NCBI RefSeq assembly: GCF_012641475.1
Contig: NZ_JABAIL010000001.1
Location: 248,001 to 312,000, forward strand
DNA: 64,000 nucleotides
Source: Flammeovirga agarivorans
GTDB taxonomy: Bacteria > Bacteroidota > Bacteroidia > Cytophagales > Flammeovirgaceae
Reading direction: 5' to 3'
The notes beneath the pieces were generated by a model. It was not told the origin of the DNA and did not search any database. It saw only the letters and a program-made list of their open reading frames with translations. Shown piece by piece: positions 62,859 to 64,000 of the stretch; within the stretch, counting starts at the first letter, position 1; each line of letters starts with the position of its first letter. A program made the position numbers and the translations under genes.

Positions 62859-64000
62859 ATGATGAATTTAGATCAAAAACTTTCGGAATTGCCATTAATC
62901 AAAACAGACAAAACATTACAAAAATCTTTATATGGCAGAGATGACCTTACCACCATGTGGGTTGCGGATATGGATTTTCAAGCAGATCCGTCGATCCAAC
63001 GAGCATTAACAGAGCGTATTCAAAATGCTGGATTTGGTTATGAGATCTTATCCTCTTCATTTAAAGAAGCTCAAAAAGCATATTACCAAAAGCAATATCA
63101 TATAGATCTTAATCAAGAAGAGGTTTTATATAGTCCATCTATTCCTACAAGTATTTCGGTGATTATAGATCAACTGACCAAAGAAGGAGATGGAGTGATT
63201 ATTCAGACACCTGTATTTTTTGAATTCAAGCAAATTCTAAAGAAGCAGAAGCGAAATGCAGTGAGTAATCCTTTATTATATCAAGAAGGGCAATATCTGA
63301 TCAATTTTGAAGACCTGGAAGAGAAAGCAAGCGATCCCAATAACAAAGTGCTCATCTTTACTAATCCTCATAACCCTGTAGGGAGAGTATGGACTGAAGG
63401 TGAAATTAAAAAGGTAATAGACATTTGTAAAAGAAATAATGTACTGATCATTTCAGATGAGATACATAAGGACATCATATTGTTTGATCATCATTTTACC
63501 TCATTATTAAAATACAAAGAGGATTACGATAAAATTGTGATTGTGACTTCTGAAGGAAAAACATTCAACTTTGGAGGGATTTCAGATTCCATGGCTATTA
63601 TTCCAAATGAGGAAATCAGGTTTACCATCCAAAAACAGTTTGATATACTTCATTTCGGTCGACCTAATGCATTGTCTCAAGTGGCTGTTGAAGCGGCGTA
63701 TAGAAACTCCAAAAATTGGTTAGCCTCGTTAAAGTCAGCGATTGAAGAGAATTACTTATTGGTAAAAGAAACTTTAGTAAGTAATCAATCAAAAATTAAA
63801 GTCACACCTTTAGAGGGAACATATCTACTATGGTTAGATTTTAGCAAATTATTTGATCATCCCAATACAATGTTTACAACAGTGACGAATCAGACTCAAT
63901 TGGCTTTGAATGCTGGAAAATGGTTTGGTAGAGAAGGTGCATTATTTATGCGTATGAATATTGCTACTAGCAGAGAAAAGGTACAAGATGCCATCTCAAG
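62859..64000 (+). CDS. PatB/MalY-type PLP aminotransferase, 3' end outside window
   Basis: 380 residues visible from ATG 62859 (or 62862); no stop before the window end. Fold-type I PLP enzyme: MWVADMDFQADP near 34-45, FTNPHNPVGR near 166, ISDEIHKDI near 200 (PLP ring Asp), SEGKTFNFGG near 228 with the Schiff-base Lys, and MRMNIATSREKV near the end. This is the class of cystathionine beta-lyase PatB/MalY. Spacing to marR is 159 bases. Missing only the last few residues. Confidence 0.92.
   Translation, partial: MMNLDQKLSELPLIKTDKTLQKSLYGRDDLTTMWVADMDFQADPSIQRALTERIQNAGFGYEILSSSFKEAQKAYYQKQYHIDLNQEEVLYSPSIPTSISVIIDQLTKEGDGVIIQTPVFFEFKQILKKQKRNAVSNPLLYQEGQYLINFEDLEEKASDPNNKVLIFTNPHNPVGRVWTEGEIKKVIDICKRNNVLIISDEIHKDIILFDHHFTSLLKYKEDYDKIVIVTSEGKTFNFGGISDSMAIIPNEEIRFTIQKQFDILHFGRPNALSQVAVEAAYRNSKNWLASLKSAIEENYLLVKETLVSNQSKIKVTPLEGTYLLWLDFSKLFDHPNTMFTTVTNQTQLALNAGKWFGREGALFMRMNIATSREKVQDAIS

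Noticed and set aside
62861-64000. Complete aminotransferase gene
   Set aside because: The frame is open at the last base of the window; it can only be called partial.
1-64000. CRISPR array, insertion sequence, prophage or rRNA genes
   Set aside because: No regularly spaced repeats, no transposase or integrase, no phage structural genes and no rRNA motifs were seen on either strand.

Overview
The window is one contiguous stretch of an AT-rich chromosome (roughly one third G+C by eye) from a member of the Bacteroidota, most likely order Cytophagales and close to Flammeovirga. The placement is inferred from family content, not from a marker search: a fused ccoNO cbb3 oxidase gene, a type IX secretion (T9SS) C-terminal sorting domain, a TonB-dependent receptor with a carboxypeptidase-like N-terminal domain, DcaP-like porins, several lipoproteins, and promoters of the Bacteroidota type (-7 TAnnTTTG, sometimes with -33 TTG) instead of -35/-10 boxes. 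No transposase, integrase, CRISPR array, rRNA operon or prophage structural gene was seen. Both window ends cut genes: a family 2 glycosyltransferase on the left and a PatB/MalY-type aminotransferase on the right, which runs from 62859 off the edge.

Left part (1-36 kb), mostly housekeeping. It holds a PspC-like small protein, an abundant-looking OmpA/TPR lipoprotein, pdhB, a GNAT enzyme, truA, tRNA-Trp, an M49-type metallopeptidase and an EEP-family membrane protein. A complete cbb3 oxidase operon follows (ccoS, ccoNO, ccoQ, an extra small membrane protein, ccoP, ccoG, ccoH and a TauE/SafE-like protein), preceded by two CRP/FNR-type dyads. Then come a secreted M4 protease with T9SS domain, priA, tsaB, a cyclophilin, a TonB receptor with its lipoprotein partner, fabG, pepT, a P-loop kinase-like protein, two tandem SH3b-porin paralogues and tRNA-Arg(CCG).

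Middle part (36-53.5 kb), the accessory region. A Crp/Fnr regulator is followed by a perfect FNR-type box (TTGAT-N4-ATCAA) and a cytochrome c-motif lipoprotein plus VOC protein pair. A very AT-rich 343-base gap leads into two adjacent DUF262 genes, the second with a C-terminal HNH (GmrSD-like), a probable restriction or defence module. After a GH30 glycosidase on the other strand comes an unusual cluster: a caspase-like lipoprotein and a WYL regulator in one operon; then a 70-residue protein, a 766-residue helical/coiled-coil protein and two small membrane proteins in a second operon. Both promoter regions carry a similar TTATCA-N7-TGATA dyad, which suggests joint control. A further lipoprotein and a convergent 751-residue protein with a zinc-ribbon/RING-like and a TerD-like part follow, and an atypical tRNA-like element lies at 53.3-53.4 kb. 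The caspase-WYL-coiled-coil cluster is the best candidate here for an undescribed system.

Right part (53.5-64 kb). A secreted small protein and a secreted alpha/beta-hydrolase-like protein are followed by a four-gene molybdenum hydroxylase operon (xdhC, mocA-like, 2Fe-2S subunit, molybdopterin subunit, transcribed right to left). A DHA2-type efflux pump, a DoxX-like membrane protein and a divergent MarR regulator with palindromic operators complete the window, along with the truncated aminotransferase.
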